The position numbers and the translations under genes are program-made. From Planctomycetota bacterium (GTDB lineage Bacteria; Planctomycetota; JAJSAM01; JAJVHW01), in assembly GCA_021776825.1 (NCBI GenBank), contig JAJFFG010000050.1, positions 248,001 to 312,000 on the forward strand: a stretch of 64,000 nt of DNA, given 5' to 3'. The notes under the pieces are model-generated. The model saw only the letters and a program-made list of their open reading frames with translations, searched no databases and was not told the origin of the DNA. The stretch's first letter is position 1; each line of letters opens with the position of its first letter. Positions 26,576 through 34,214 of the stretch are shown in pieces.

Positions 26576-27727
26576 CTACGCCTCGGCCGGCTCCGGGGAC
26601 GGTGTCCCTGCGGCCGGTATCCCGGCGGCCGGTGGCTTGTCGGCGACGACGGCCGGTGCCGCGGCGCGGAGGACCTCGTCGCGGATCGTCTGCAGCAGGT
26701 CGGGGTTCGACTCGAGCAGCTCGCACGACCGCTCGCGGCCCTGCCCGAGGCGCTCGCCGCGGTAGCTGTACCAAGAGCCCGACTTCTCGACGACGTTGTG
26801 GAGCACACCGAGATCGATCACCTCGCCAACGTGGTGAATGCCGTGGTTGAAGCGGATTTCGAACTCCACACGGCGGAATGGAGGCGCGACCTTGTTCTTC
26901 ACGACGGTCGCCTTCACGCGGCTGCCGATCACCTCGTCGCGATCCTTCACCTGGCCGATGCGGCGTAGGTCGATGCGCACCGAGGAGTAGAACTTCAGCG
27001 CGCGGCCACCCGGCTGCGTCTCGGGGCTACCGAACATGACGCCGATCTTCTCGCGGATCTGGTTCGTGAAGACGACGGTCGTCGTGCTGCGGGCGATGGC
27101 GCCCGTCAGCTTGCGAAGCGCCTGCGACATCAGGCGGGCCTGCAGACCCACGAAGCTGTCCCCCATCTCGCCTTCGAGCTCGGCACGCGGCACAAGGGCC
27201 GCGACTGAGTCGATCACGACGATGTCGACGGCGTTCGAGCGCACCAGCATCTCGACGATCTCGAGGGCTTGCTCACCGGAGTCGGGCTGGGAGATCAGCA
27301 GGTTCTCGATGTCCACGCCGATGCGAGCGCCGTAGACCGGGTCGTACGCGTGCTCGGCGTCGACGAAGGCCGCCGTGCCGCCGGTCTTCTGGACCTCGGC
27401 CACGATGTGCGACGTGAGCGTCGTCTTGCCGGAGCTCTCCGGCCCGAAGATCTCGATGACACGTCCACGCGGCAGGCCCTTGCCACCGAGCGCGAGATCG
27501 AGCGCGAGGCTGCCCGTCGACACGCAGTCGATGTTCATCCGGGATGCTTCGTTCATGCGCATGATCGCGCCCTTGCCGAACTGCCGTTCGATCTGGGCGA
27601 TCGTGGTCTCGAGCGCCTTGGCGCGCTTGTCGCCGCTCAGGCCGACACCCCCGGCCAGGCCGATGCCGTCCGAGGACTTCGACGAGGTGCTGCTGTTGCC
27701 GCTGTTGCGCTTGCCTCTGCTGATCAT
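26576..27727 (-). CDS. recA: Recombinase RecA
   Basis: RecA drives strand exchange in homologous recombination and triggers LexA self-cleavage. The 383-residue protein has Walker A GPESSGKT near residue 95, Walker B '[16 protein letters not shown]', loop L2 '[17 protein letters not shown]' and '[18 protein letters not shown]'. The N-terminal 30 residues are an unusual Ser/Gly-rich extension and the C-terminus is a Pro/Ala-rich tail ([17 protein letters not shown]) instead of the usual acidic tail. A run of ten G residues lies about 25 bases upstream of the start codon. Confidence 0.96.
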   Translation of the reverse strand: MISRGKRNSGNSSTSSKSSDGIGLAGGVGLSGDKRAKALETTIAQIERQFGKGAIMRMNEASRMNIDCVSTGSLALDLALGGKGLPRGRVIEIFGPESSGKTTLTSHIVAEVQKTGGTAAFVDAEHAYDPVYGARIGVDIENLLISQPDSGEQALEIVEMLVRSNAVDIVVIDSVAALVPRAELEGEMGDSFVGLQARLMSQALRKLTGAIARSTTTVVFTNQIREKIGVMFGSPETQPGGRALKFYSSVRIDLRRIGQVKDRDEVIGSRVKATVVKNKVAPPFRRVEFEIRFNHGIHHVGEVIDLGVLHNVVEKSGSWYSYRGERLGQGRERSCELLESNPDLLQTIRDEVLRAAAPAVVADKPPAAGIPAAGTPSPEPAEA

Positions 27728-27750
27728 GTGCGCTCTCCGTTCGTTCTGCC

Positions 27751-27760
27751 GGGGGGGGGG
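27751..27760 (+). repeat. Homopolymer of ten G upstream of recA
   Basis: Ten consecutive G on the + strand (C on the recA mRNA strand), 24 bases upstream of the recA ATG. Such tracts are prone to slippage; whether length varies cannot be seen here. Confidence 0.7.
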
Positions 27761-27803
27761 CTTGGTCGAGCCCCTATCGCGAGTTCAAGGTTGCTGTGCG
27801 AGT

Positions 27804-28679
27804 TCAGGGTTGTGAGTTCGGGGGATCGATGGACGCCGCGTCCTGCGTCGCCGCGTCCGGGATCGTCGTGTCCGGGATCGCCGTGCCCGGGATCGCCGTG
27901 CCCGGAGCGCCAGCTAGGGGAAGGCCGGCGAGCGGCAGACGTGCCAGCACGGTGTAGCGCGGCCCTTCGGGAGTGAGCTCACTGCCGAACACGGTCAAGT
28001 GCTCGACGGTGAAGGCACCGTCGTGAGCAGTGCCATCCTGAGCGGCACTGTCCTGAGCGGCACTGTCCTGAGCAGCACTGTCCTGAGCAGCACCGTCCTG
28101 AGCAGCGCTGTCCGAACCCGGCCCTTCCAGATCCGTGCTGTCCAGATCCGTGCTGTCCAGATCAGCGCCGTCCAGATCAGCGCCGTCCTGCCCATCGCTA
28201 ACGTTCCCGTGCAGTTCCTCGAGGGCCGCCCGCAGGACGTTGGCTCCACGTCCGTCGCGGGCGCGGGCCAGCGTGACGTGGGGCCTGTACGCCCGCTTCT
28301 CGGGCGGTACACCGTGCGTCGTCAGCAGGGGGGAGATCCGTCGCTCGATCTCCGTCAGCGTGCCGGCCGGCTCGTCCACGCCGATCCAGAGGACGCGTGC
28401 TCGTCCCTTGCCGCGAGACGGGAACGTACCGGGATAGGCGAGTCGGATCGAGGCGGCGGGCACCGGGGCGACCGCCGTCCCGAGGTCTTCGAGAAGGCCG
28501 GGGAGCTTGGCTTCGTCGATGTCGCCGAGGAAGCGCACCGTGACGTGCAGGTGCTCCGCGGCTACGGCACGCACGCCGCCCTGGCCTTGGAGGAACTGCC
28601 CTTCGAGGAGCGGCGCCATGCGGGCGCCGATGCGTCCGCGCAGCGCTTCCGGGATCTCGACGGCGGTGAATGTGCGCAT
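27804..28679 (-). CDS. thpR: RNA 2',3'-cyclic phosphodiesterase (LigT/ThpR family) with repeat insertions
   Basis: This 2H phosphoesterase shows both HxTx motifs: H45 in 'HLHVTVRFLG' and H134 in 'YRPHVTLARA'. Family members are about 180-190 residues; this one has 291. The excess is an insert of about 55 residues (roughly 165-220) made of five-residue repeats such as DSAAQ and DSTDL, and a C-terminal tail of PGTAI-like repeats. Both are encoded by 15-base tandem repeats, so they stay in frame. It starts 5 bases after the PfkB gene and follows it in the same transcript, with recA downstream. Confidence 0.85.
   Translation of the reverse strand: MRTFTAVEIPEALRGRIGARMAPLLEGQFLQGQGGVRAVAAEHLHVTVRFLGDIDEAKLPGLLEDLGTAVAPVPAASIRLAYPGTFPSRGKGRARVLWIGVDEPAGTLTEIERRISPLLTTHGVPPEKRAYRPHVTLARARDGRGANVLRAALEELHGNVSDGQDGADLDGADLDSTDLDSTDLEGPGSDSAAQDGAAQDSAAQDSAAQDSAAQDGTAHDGAFTVEHLTVFGSELTPEGPRYTVLARLPLAGLPLAGAPGTAIPGTAIPDTTIPDAATQDAASIDPPNSQP
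27855..27905 (+). repeat. 15-base tandem repeat in thpR (C-terminal tail)
   Basis: About 3.4 copies of GTCCGGGATCGTCGT with scattered C/T changes, encoding the Ile/Pro/Thr-rich tail on the opposite strand. Confidence 0.75.
28036..28110 (+). repeat. 15-base tandem repeat array A in thpR
   Basis: Five units of TCCTGAGCGGCACTG with one or two substitutions in later units. On the minus strand it encodes repeats of the type QDSAA. Period 15 preserves the reading frame. Confidence 0.85.
28126..28185 (+). repeat. 15-base tandem repeat array B in thpR
   Basis: Four units: two of TCCAGATCCGTGCTG and two of TCCAGATCAGCGCCG. On the minus strand it encodes repeats of the type DSTDL/DGADL. It lies 15 bases from array A. 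Confidence 0.85.
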
Positions 28680-28684
28680 GGGGA

Positions 28685-29584
28685 TCAGCGGAGGAAGTTC
28701 ATGAACTCGTTGAAGCGGATCTCGATGTCCTCGCGCGTCGCCGCACGGAGGGAGCGCGTGCCGAAGTCGGCGACGGTGAACGACGCCGCAACGGTGCCGT
28801 AGGCCATGCCGCGCTTCAGGTTGCCGATGCTGACGCGACCCGCGCGGGCCAGGTAGCCCATCAAGCCACCGGCGAACGAGTCGCCGGCGCCCGTCGGATC
28901 GACCACCTCGGTCACCGGGTAGGCCGGGAGCGCATGGAACATGTAGGTCGAGAACAGGAACGCGCCGTGCTCGCCCTTCTTGATCACCACGACCTTGGGC
29001 CCGAGCTCCAGTGCCTTGTTGCCGGCGCGGATCAGGTTGCGCTCGCCGGTCAGGCTGCGCGCCTCCTCGTCGTTCATGACGACGGCATCCACGCGGCGCA
29101 GGACCTCGAGCAGGGCGTCGCGCTCGTGCTCGATCCAGAGGTTCATGGTGTCGGTCATCGCGAAGCGCCGGTCGGGCGTCTGGTCGAGGACCTCGAGCTG
29201 GACTCGTGGCTCCGCGTTCGCCAGGAACACGAACGGTGTGCTGCGGTACGACTCGGGCAGCTTCGGGGAGAACGTGGCCAGCACGTTCAGCTGCGTGTCG
29301 AGCGTCTCGGCCACGTTCATGTCGCCCTCGTACTTGCCGGACCACCGGAAGGTCTTCCCATCGGCGACCACGTCCAGCCCCTCGGTGTCGATCGTCCGCC
29401 CGTCGAAGAGCGCAAGGCGATCCCGCGGGAAGTCCGTACCCACCGCGGCCACGAGCCGCACCGGTGCGAACGCCGACGCGGCGAGGGAGAAGAACGTGGC
29501 GCTGCCGCCGGTCTCCTCCTCCACCAGGCCATGGGGTGTCTGGATGGAGTCGAAGGCAACAGTGCCGACTACAAGCAAGGACAT
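28685..29584 (-). CDS. PfkB-family sugar or nucleoside kinase
   Basis: The 299-residue ribokinase-fold kinase phosphorylates a sugar or nucleoside. The C-terminal signature 'VVDPTGAGDSFAGGLMG' holds the anion hole and the catalytic Asp, and 'MNDEEARSLTG' is the PfkB middle motif. The N-terminus 'MSLLVVGTVAFDSI' with 'EEETGGSATFFSLAAS' gives the substrate-side Gly-Gly motif. The ATG at 29584 sets a normal family length; the longer upstream frame adds an unconserved leader. The substrate is not identifiable from sequence, though the form resembles adenosine/ribokinase-like proteins common in planctomycetes. Confidence 0.88.
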   Translation of the reverse strand: MSLLVVGTVAFDSIQTPHGLVEEETGGSATFFSLAASAFAPVRLVAAVGTDFPRDRLALFDGRTIDTEGLDVVADGKTFRWSGKYEGDMNVAETLDTQLNVLATFSPKLPESYRSTPFVFLANAEPRVQLEVLDQTPDRRFAMTDTMNLWIEHERDALLEVLRRVDAVVMNDEEARSLTGERNLIRAGNKALELGPKVVVIKKGEHGAFLFSTYMFHALPAYPVTEVVDPTGAGDSFAGGLMGYLARAGRVSIGNLKRGMAYGTVAASFTVADFGTRSLRAATREDIEIRFNEFMNFLR

Positions 29585-29752
29585 GCGAAGAGCCTTCCCG
29601 GTTACATGCGGGTTCGAAAAAAGCTCTCTCGCCACACCGGTAGACGCGGCGGGAGAGCGGATTGAGGGAGCGCATCGTACGCCCGGGAGGGGACATGCAC
29701 AGAACACTAACAAACACCTACGACAAGCCGGAGCAGATCCGGGGCGGAGGGG

Positions 29753-31003
29753 TCAGGACACGTCGGTGAGCGGCGTCTCCGGCTCGGCGCCAGCCTCGGA
29801 AGCAGTCTCTGCGGCATGGGCGGCCACCTCGGTGACCTTGCCGCGGTCGAGGATCGTGTACACGCCACCGAGGGCGCCCCAGACCATCGCGTTCATTCCC
29901 GCCACGACCGAGAGCGCGACGGCGGGATTGCGGTCGACACCGACGAGGTGGAAGCCGACGGCAAAGGCCGTCTCGCGCAGTCCCCAGCCGCCCGGAAGGA
30001 CCGGCAGCGCTGCGACCATCCACGCGACGGGCAGCACGACCATGTAGTCACCGACCGGCAGGGGGCCACCGGCGCGCGTCGTGACGTGGAGCGCGCCCGC
30101 AAAGAGGACCACGATGAGCTGGATGCAGAACTGATTCGCGAACGAGATCAGCATCGCGATGACGAGCTCGCCCTTGCGGTAGCGGTACGTGAAGAGCGCC
30201 TGATCCACCTTCTTGATGAGCCCGCTGCCGGGAAGCCGTCCGATCAGAGAGTCGAAGCGGACGAACCGCCGAACGGTCGTGCTGAAGAAGAGGACCGATC
30301 CCACGGCCACCGCGCCGAGGAAGCCAAAGATGAACAGGGCGAGTTCGCGGTACTCGGGCTGATCGAGCCGCGGGATCAGGAAACCGGCCGCGATCATCGC
30401 CAGCGCGACGATGCCCGTGACGCGATCGATCAGAACCGTGATCACGGCCTCTGCGCGCAGCGTCGTTCGCCGTGTCACGTAGACGGCCTTCACCAGATCG
30501 CCGCCCGTGGCACCGGGTACGAAGTTGTTGAAGAACAGCCCGATGAACGTGAGTCGGTGCGCGAGCCAGAAGGAGACGTGGATGCCCTGTCCGCGCAAGA
30601 GCAGCCACCACCGCAGAACGCTGAAGTGCATCAGGACGATCCCGAGGAGCACGCCCACGATCAGCAGAGCCTTGTCCGAGCGCCGGACGATGCGGATCAG
30701 GCCCTCGTTGACGATCGGCACGCTCCGGTCCCGGATGACCTCCTGCTCGAGGTCGTCCGAGGCTAGATCTCGCGCGGTGCTCTCGCCCTCCACCGCGAAC
30801 TGAACCGTCGCACCGTCGCTCCAGTCGGTCGGGACGGTGTCGACGATCTCGCCGTGCAGCACCGTGCCGTCGACAAGGGTGACCGAGTCACGCCAGCCGA
30901 CCTGCCAGAGGACGAACGCGAGGAGTGCCACGCCGAGGACGCGGAGCACGATCATGCCGATGCGGCGCGCTGGGGACGGTCGATCGCCGGGAGCGTCGCT
31001 CAC
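29753..31003 (-). CDS. Flippase-like membrane protein (LPG synthase TM-region family)
   Basis: A 416-residue multi-pass protein of the UPF0104/AglD2/MprF-TM family. After the first helix it has an insert of about 80 residues predicted outside the membrane (about 40-115), then about seven helices. Family hallmarks are 'RWWLLLRGQGI', 'GLFFNNFVPGATGGDLVKA' and 'LPGGWGLRETAFAVG'. Members move or modify lipids; the substrate is unknown. The GTG start overlaps the stop of the HEAT-repeat lipoprotein by four bases. Confidence 0.85.
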   Translation of the reverse strand: MSDAPGDRPSPARRIGMIVLRVLGVALLAFVLWQVGWRDSVTLVDGTVLHGEIVDTVPTDWSDGATVQFAVEGESTARDLASDDLEQEVIRDRSVPIVNEGLIRIVRRSDKALLIVGVLLGIVLMHFSVLRWWLLLRGQGIHVSFWLAHRLTFIGLFFNNFVPGATGGDLVKAVYVTRRTTLRAEAVITVLIDRVTGIVALAMIAAGFLIPRLDQPEYRELALFIFGFLGAVAVGSVLFFSTTVRRFVRFDSLIGRLPGSGLIKKVDQALFTYRYRKGELVIAMLISFANQFCIQLIVVLFAGALHVTTRAGGPLPVGDYMVVLPVAWMVAALPVLPGGWGLRETAFAVGFHLVGVDRNPAVALSVVAGMNAMVWGALGGVYTILDRGKVTEVAAHAAETASEAGAEPETPLTDVS

Positions 31004-32148
31004 TTGGATTCGGGCTGCTCAGAGTCGGACGGGCCAGACTCGGACGGGCCAGATTCGGGCTGACTCGGCTTGCTCGCCTGGTGCTCGTCCCACCATCGCA
31101 GCCATGCGGCGCGGTCGTCGGAGAACGACTCGCCCGAGACGCGAGACAACGAGCGAGACGCCGCACCTCGAACGTCGGACATGTCGTCGTGGAGCGCGTC
31201 GAGCAGCGGCGGCACCGCCATCTCGGCAGGCAGTCCGCCCAGGGCGATGGCCGCCTCGCGGCGAACCGAAGAGTTGCGGTCGGTGCCGACGGAAAGAGCG
31301 AGCGTCGCGCCATTCGGATCGAGCCCGAGACCGCCGAGCTGTCTCACGGCAGCCGCGCGCGTCGTCGGGGAACGATCCCCCGTCGCGGCCGCCAGCAGCG
31401 AGAGGCGCACCGAGGACGCCGAGAGATGCACGTAACTGCGATCGAGCGCGTCGTTGATCTCCGGATCGCCTCGGAAGCCGTCGAGGGCCCGCTGCGTGAA
31501 CGAGGTCAGCACGCTGCGCGCCATGCGGAGCGCCGAACGATGTCCCCGCGCGGTCGACGAGAGGCTGGCACCCGGCTCCGGCCCGGCCGTGCCGCCAAAC
31601 GCGTAGGCGGCGATATCGCGCACCGCCACGAGCACGGCGGCCGTCAGCGCGGGGTCCGTGTCGTCCTTGCCGGTGGCGTCGCGAATGACCTTCAACGCCT
31701 CGATGACGTCCGCCTCGGTCGGCGAGTGCTCGGGCTGGTCATCGGCGTCCAGCAGCCAGGGCGCCATGCGTCCCATCGTGTCGATGGCGTCGGCGCGAAC
31801 CAGCGCGGACGGATGATCGAGACCCATCGACGAGAGCACGCTGACCACGACGCCGGTATCGGCCCACGTGGCGTAGTCAGCCTCGCCGAGCAGTCGCACG
31901 GCCTCGCGGGTCCGCTCGAGAGGAGCGTCTGCTCCGGGGCGGAACCGCCAGGTGGTCGGATCGTTGATGGCGTTGATCGTCTCGAGATGCTTCGACGGAA
32001 GATCGGTGCCAGAGAGCAACTGGGAGACGTCATCCAGGACGCCACGGACCCCCGAGTTGATTCGCTCCGCGGGGTTGGTGGCGCAGGCCGTGAGTTGGCC
32101 CCCGAGTGCCAGACCCACCAGTGCAAGCGCTGCGAGAGCCGACCTCAC
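31000..32148 (-). CDS. HEAT-repeat lipoprotein
   Basis: The 382-residue product has a lipoprotein signal peptide with lipobox LTAC (Cys 22). Its helical body contains HEAT/PBS-type repeats, clearest near the C-terminus ('AAAVRQLGGLGLD', 'RREAAIALGGLPAEMAVPPL', 'VRGAASRSLSRVSG'). It ends in a Ser/Pro/Glu-rich tail built from PSESG/PSDSE repeats. A scaffold role at the membrane is inferred. It overlaps fabI upstream and the flippase-like gene downstream by four bases each, so all three are coupled. Confidence 0.8.
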   Translation of the reverse strand: MRSALAALALVGLALGGQLTACATNPAERINSGVRGVLDDVSQLLSGTDLPSKHLETINAINDPTTWRFRPGADAPLERTREAVRLLGEADYATWADTGVVVSVLSSMGLDHPSALVRADAIDTMGRMAPWLLDADDQPEHSPTEADVIEALKVIRDATGKDDTDPALTAAVLVAVRDIAAYAFGGTAGPEPGASLSSTARGHRSALRMARSVLTSFTQRALDGFRGDPEINDALDRSYVHLSASSVRLSLLAAATGDRSPTTRAAAVRQLGGLGLDPNGATLALSVGTDRNSSVRREAAIALGGLPAEMAVPPLLDALHDDMSDVRGAASRSLSRVSGESFSDDRAAWLRWWDEHQASKPSQPESGPSESGPSDSEQPESK

Positions 32149-32948
32149 TCTGCGGTCTCCGCCTCGTCGAGGCCGTGCGTCACGCCCATCACCGTGTAGC
32201 CGCAGTCGATGGGGAGATGCGTGCCCGTCACGCCCGTCGCGAGATCCGAAACGAGGAAGGCGACGACGTTGCCGACCTCCTCACCGGTCACGTTGCGCCG
32301 CAGCGGCGCGACCCTCTTCACGTGATCGAGCATCTTCGCGAAGTCCCCCACCGCCGACGCACTGACCGTTCGGACGGGGCCGGGCGCCACGCTGTTCACG
32401 CGAATGCCCTGCGGACCGAGGTCGAAGGAAAGGTAGCGGATCGCTGCGTCGAGCGCGGCCTTGGCCACGCCCATCACGTTGTAGTTCGGCACCACGCGCT
32501 CGCCACCGAGGTACGACAGAGCGACGATCGAGCCGCCGTCGGTCATGAGCTCGGCGAACTCACGCGACACCGAAACGAGCGAGTAGGCCGAGATCTCCAG
32601 CGCGTCGCTGAAGCCCTGGCGCGTGGTGTCCCGGAAGCGCCCCTTCAGCTCCGCCGGGTTCGCGTAGGCGATCGAGTGCACGACAAAGTCGAGCTTGCCC
32701 CATCGCTCGCGCAGGTCGTCGGCCACGGCCTTGATCTGCTCCGGGTCCGTGACGTCGAGGCGCAGGACCGGGACGTCGTCCGAGGTGTCGAGACCCGTCG
32801 CGAGATCCCGGGTGGTCTGCTCGAAACGCTCACCCTGGACGGTCAGCGCGAGCGAAGCGCCCTGCGCCGCGCACGCCTGGGCGATGCGCCAGGCGAGGCT
32901 GCGTTTGTTGGCGACACCGAGAACGATGCCGCGCTTCCCTTCGAGCAT
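32145..32948 (-). CDS. fabI: Enoyl-ACP reductase [NADH]
   Basis: FabI performs the last reduction of each fatty-acid elongation round. The 267-residue protein has the FabI-type cofactor site 'GKRGIVLGVANKRSLAW', 'VVHSIAYANPAELKGRF', the catalytic Tyr/Lys of 'PNYNVMGVAKAALDAA', and 'GIRVNSVAPGPVRT'. It lies 11 kb from the other fab genes, as the first gene of a coupled trio with the HEAT lipoprotein and the flippase-like protein. Confidence 0.94.
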   Translation of the reverse strand: MLEGKRGIVLGVANKRSLAWRIAQACAAQGASLALTVQGERFEQTTRDLATGLDTSDDVPVLRLDVTDPEQIKAVADDLRERWGKLDFVVHSIAYANPAELKGRFRDTTRQGFSDALEISAYSLVSVSREFAELMTDGGSIVALSYLGGERVVPNYNVMGVAKAALDAAIRYLSFDLGPQGIRVNSVAPGPVRTVSASAVGDFAKMLDHVKRVAPLRRNVTGEEVGNVVAFLVSDLATGVTGTHLPIDCGYTVMGVTHGLDEAETAE

Positions 32949-33044
32949 GGGGTCCTCCCGAGGCGGAGCATAGCGACGGATCGAGCGCCGCCGGAAAGGA
33001 TCGAGAGCATGTTGTTGTCAGACTCCGGCGGTCTGACTCTTGCG

Positions 33045-33092
33045 GTCCGAGTCTGGCGATCCGCCGGCGGCGGACCACCAGAGTCGGACCGC
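33045..33092. other. Long imperfect hairpin upstream of fabI
   Basis: CGGTCCGAGTCTGG and CCAGAGTCGGACCG-type arms (one mismatch) enclose an inner CCGCC-GGC-GGCGG stem. It lies between the fabI start and tRNA-Leu. It could be the tRNA terminator region or a fabI leader element. Confidence 0.4.
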
Positions 33093-33117
33093 CGGGACTA
33101 CGGACTACATCGGCCGG

Positions 33118-33139
33118 CCCGCCGGTTCGCTCCGGCGGG
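33118..33139 (-). terminator. Hairpin downstream of tRNA-Leu
   Basis: CCCGCCGG, loop TTCGCT, CCGGCGGG: a perfect 8-pair stem ending 6 bases beyond the tRNA CCA end on the minus strand. There is no T-tract, so intrinsic termination is plausible but not certain. Confidence 0.5.
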
Positions 33140-33144
33140 TCCGG

Positions 33145-33232
33145 TGGTGCGGAGGGGGGGATTCGAACCCCCACGCCCGTAAAGGGCACAAGAACCTGAA
33201 TCTTGCGCGTCTGCCAATTCCGCCACCCCCGC
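33145..33232 (-). tRNA. tRNA-Leu, anticodon CAG, CCA encoded
   Basis: The minus-strand sequence folds as a class II tRNA. The acceptor GCGGGGG pairs with CCTCCGC (one G-U), the anticodon stem CAAGA/TCTTG frames a loop TTCAGGT with anticodon CAG (33196-33198), and a long variable arm around TGCCCTTTACGGGC follows. The T arm has GGTTCGAAT. The CCA end is encoded at 33145-33147. Confidence 0.95.
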
Positions 33233-33333
33233 ACGGGGTTGGAAGGGCAGAGCATGACCTCTGGCCCGAGCGTGTCAACTTCCCTCGGAGAAAGATGCCG
33301 AGCCCGACGACGAGCGCCGATCCTCCGCGACCG

Positions 33334-33339
33334 AGGAGG
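33334..33339 (+). promoter_or_regulatory. Ribosome binding site deciding the smpB start
   Basis: AGGAGG lies 9 bases before the ATG at 33349. The in-frame ATG at 33340 directly abuts this motif and so is too close to use it. Confidence 0.7.
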
Positions 33340-33348
33340 ATGGACGTC

Positions 33349-33822
33349 ATGGCCCAACGGAAGGGCAAGGCTCCCGAGGCGCAGCCCGAGATCGGGAACC
33401 CGCGGGCGCGCTACAAGTTCGAGATCCTCGAGACGCTCGAGTGCGGCATCGCCCTCGAGGGGCCGGAGGTCAAGAGTCTCCGTGAGGGGCAGGCCAGCCT
33501 CGAGGAGGGGTACGCCCGATTCCGCAAGGGCGAGCTCTGGCTCTACGGAGTCCACATCGCCGAGTACTCGCGGAAGGGCTACGCGACGCACGAGCCCCTG
33601 CGGCCCCGGAAACTGCTGGTCCGACGGCGCGAGATCGAGCATCTGAAGAAGCTCGTCGAGCGCAAGGGACTGACCCTCGTGCCGCTCCGCCTGTACTTCA
33701 CCGAGCGTCACCTCGCGAAGGTCGAGATCGCGTTGGCGAAGGGCCGGAAGGTGGCCGACAAGCGCCAGGCAGCCAAGGAGAAGGACGCGAAGCGCGAGAT
33801 GCGACGGGCCGGCGGGCGGTAA
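33349..33822 (+). CDS. smpB: SsrA-binding protein SmpB
   Basis: SmpB binds the tRNA-like end of tmRNA and brings it to stalled ribosomes. The 157-residue basic protein has the family core 'NPRARYKFEILETLECGIAL', 'GPEVKSLREGQASLEEGYA', 'HIAEYSRKGYATHEPLRPRK' and a Lys/Arg-rich C-terminal tail that reads into the mRNA channel. The ribosome site at 33334 supports the ATG at 33349. Its RNA partner ssrA starts 1.9 kb downstream. Confidence 0.95.
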   Translation: MAQRKGKAPEAQPEIGNPRARYKFEILETLECGIALEGPEVKSLREGQASLEEGYARFRKGELWLYGVHIAEYSRKGYATHEPLRPRKLLVRRREIEHLKKLVERKGLTLVPLRLYFTERHLAKVEIALAKGRKVADKRQAAKEKDAKREMRRAGGR

Positions 33823-33878
33823 GGCGCGGGACAGGCGCCCCCCGTGTCGCTCGGCAGGCGCGATGGCCGACCTCGTTC

Positions 33879-34143
33879 GTACGGGCGGATCTCCTGATCC
33901 GCCCCGCCCGCTCTGGTCGCGCGGTCGAGGTCGGGCCGATGGCGCTCAGCGCGCGATGCCGCCGGCGCGGACCGCTGCCGGACGGGAACGGTGGCTGCTC
34001 CTCGCGAGCGCGACGGTTCTCCGGGCCGCAACACGAGTCGCCCGGCGTCGTCCGAACGATCGCGATGGTCCGCTGACCGCCGTCCACCCGACGGGAGCGA
34101 GCCACCCCAGTCGGCGCGGGCGGATCAGGAGATCCGCCCCTAC
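33879..34143 (+). mobile_element. MITE-like element with terminal inverted repeats (copy 1)
   Basis: A left arm at 33879-33905 (GTACGGGCGGATCTCCTGAT...) and a right arm at 34118-34143 are inverted copies over about 26 bases with one mismatch. Each arm is itself a palindrome centred on GGATCTCCTGATCC. The 265-base interior has no coding frame. The right 115 bases recur at about 36237-36350, with 23 bases (34068-34090) identical. The outer sequence GTAGGGGCGG-type is common in dispersed bacterial repeats. Confidence 0.7.
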
Positions 34144-34177
34144 AGGGCGCTGCCGGCCTGGCGGCCGTCAGCGCAGG

Positions 34178-34214
34178 GCCTCAAGTAGGGCCGCGGAGCG
34201 GCCCTACTTGAGGC
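34178..34214 (-). terminator. Perfect 17-pair hairpin over the stop codon of the 34204 gene
   Basis: The arms 34178-34194 and 34198-34214 are perfect inverted copies (GCCTCAAGTAGGGCCGC) with a 3-base loop. The right arm includes the last codons and the TAG of the minus-strand gene, so the gene end is mirrored just beyond itself. No T-tract follows; it may act as a bidirectional barrier between convergent transcripts. Confidence 0.55.

Noticed and set aside
28036-28185. Short repeat arrays as a possible CRISPR
   Set aside because: The 15-base units are contiguous with no spacers and lie in frame within thpR.
33340-33348. Upstream ATG at 33340 as the smpB start
   Set aside because: It directly abuts the AGGAGG motif, which is spaced correctly only for the ATG at 33349.
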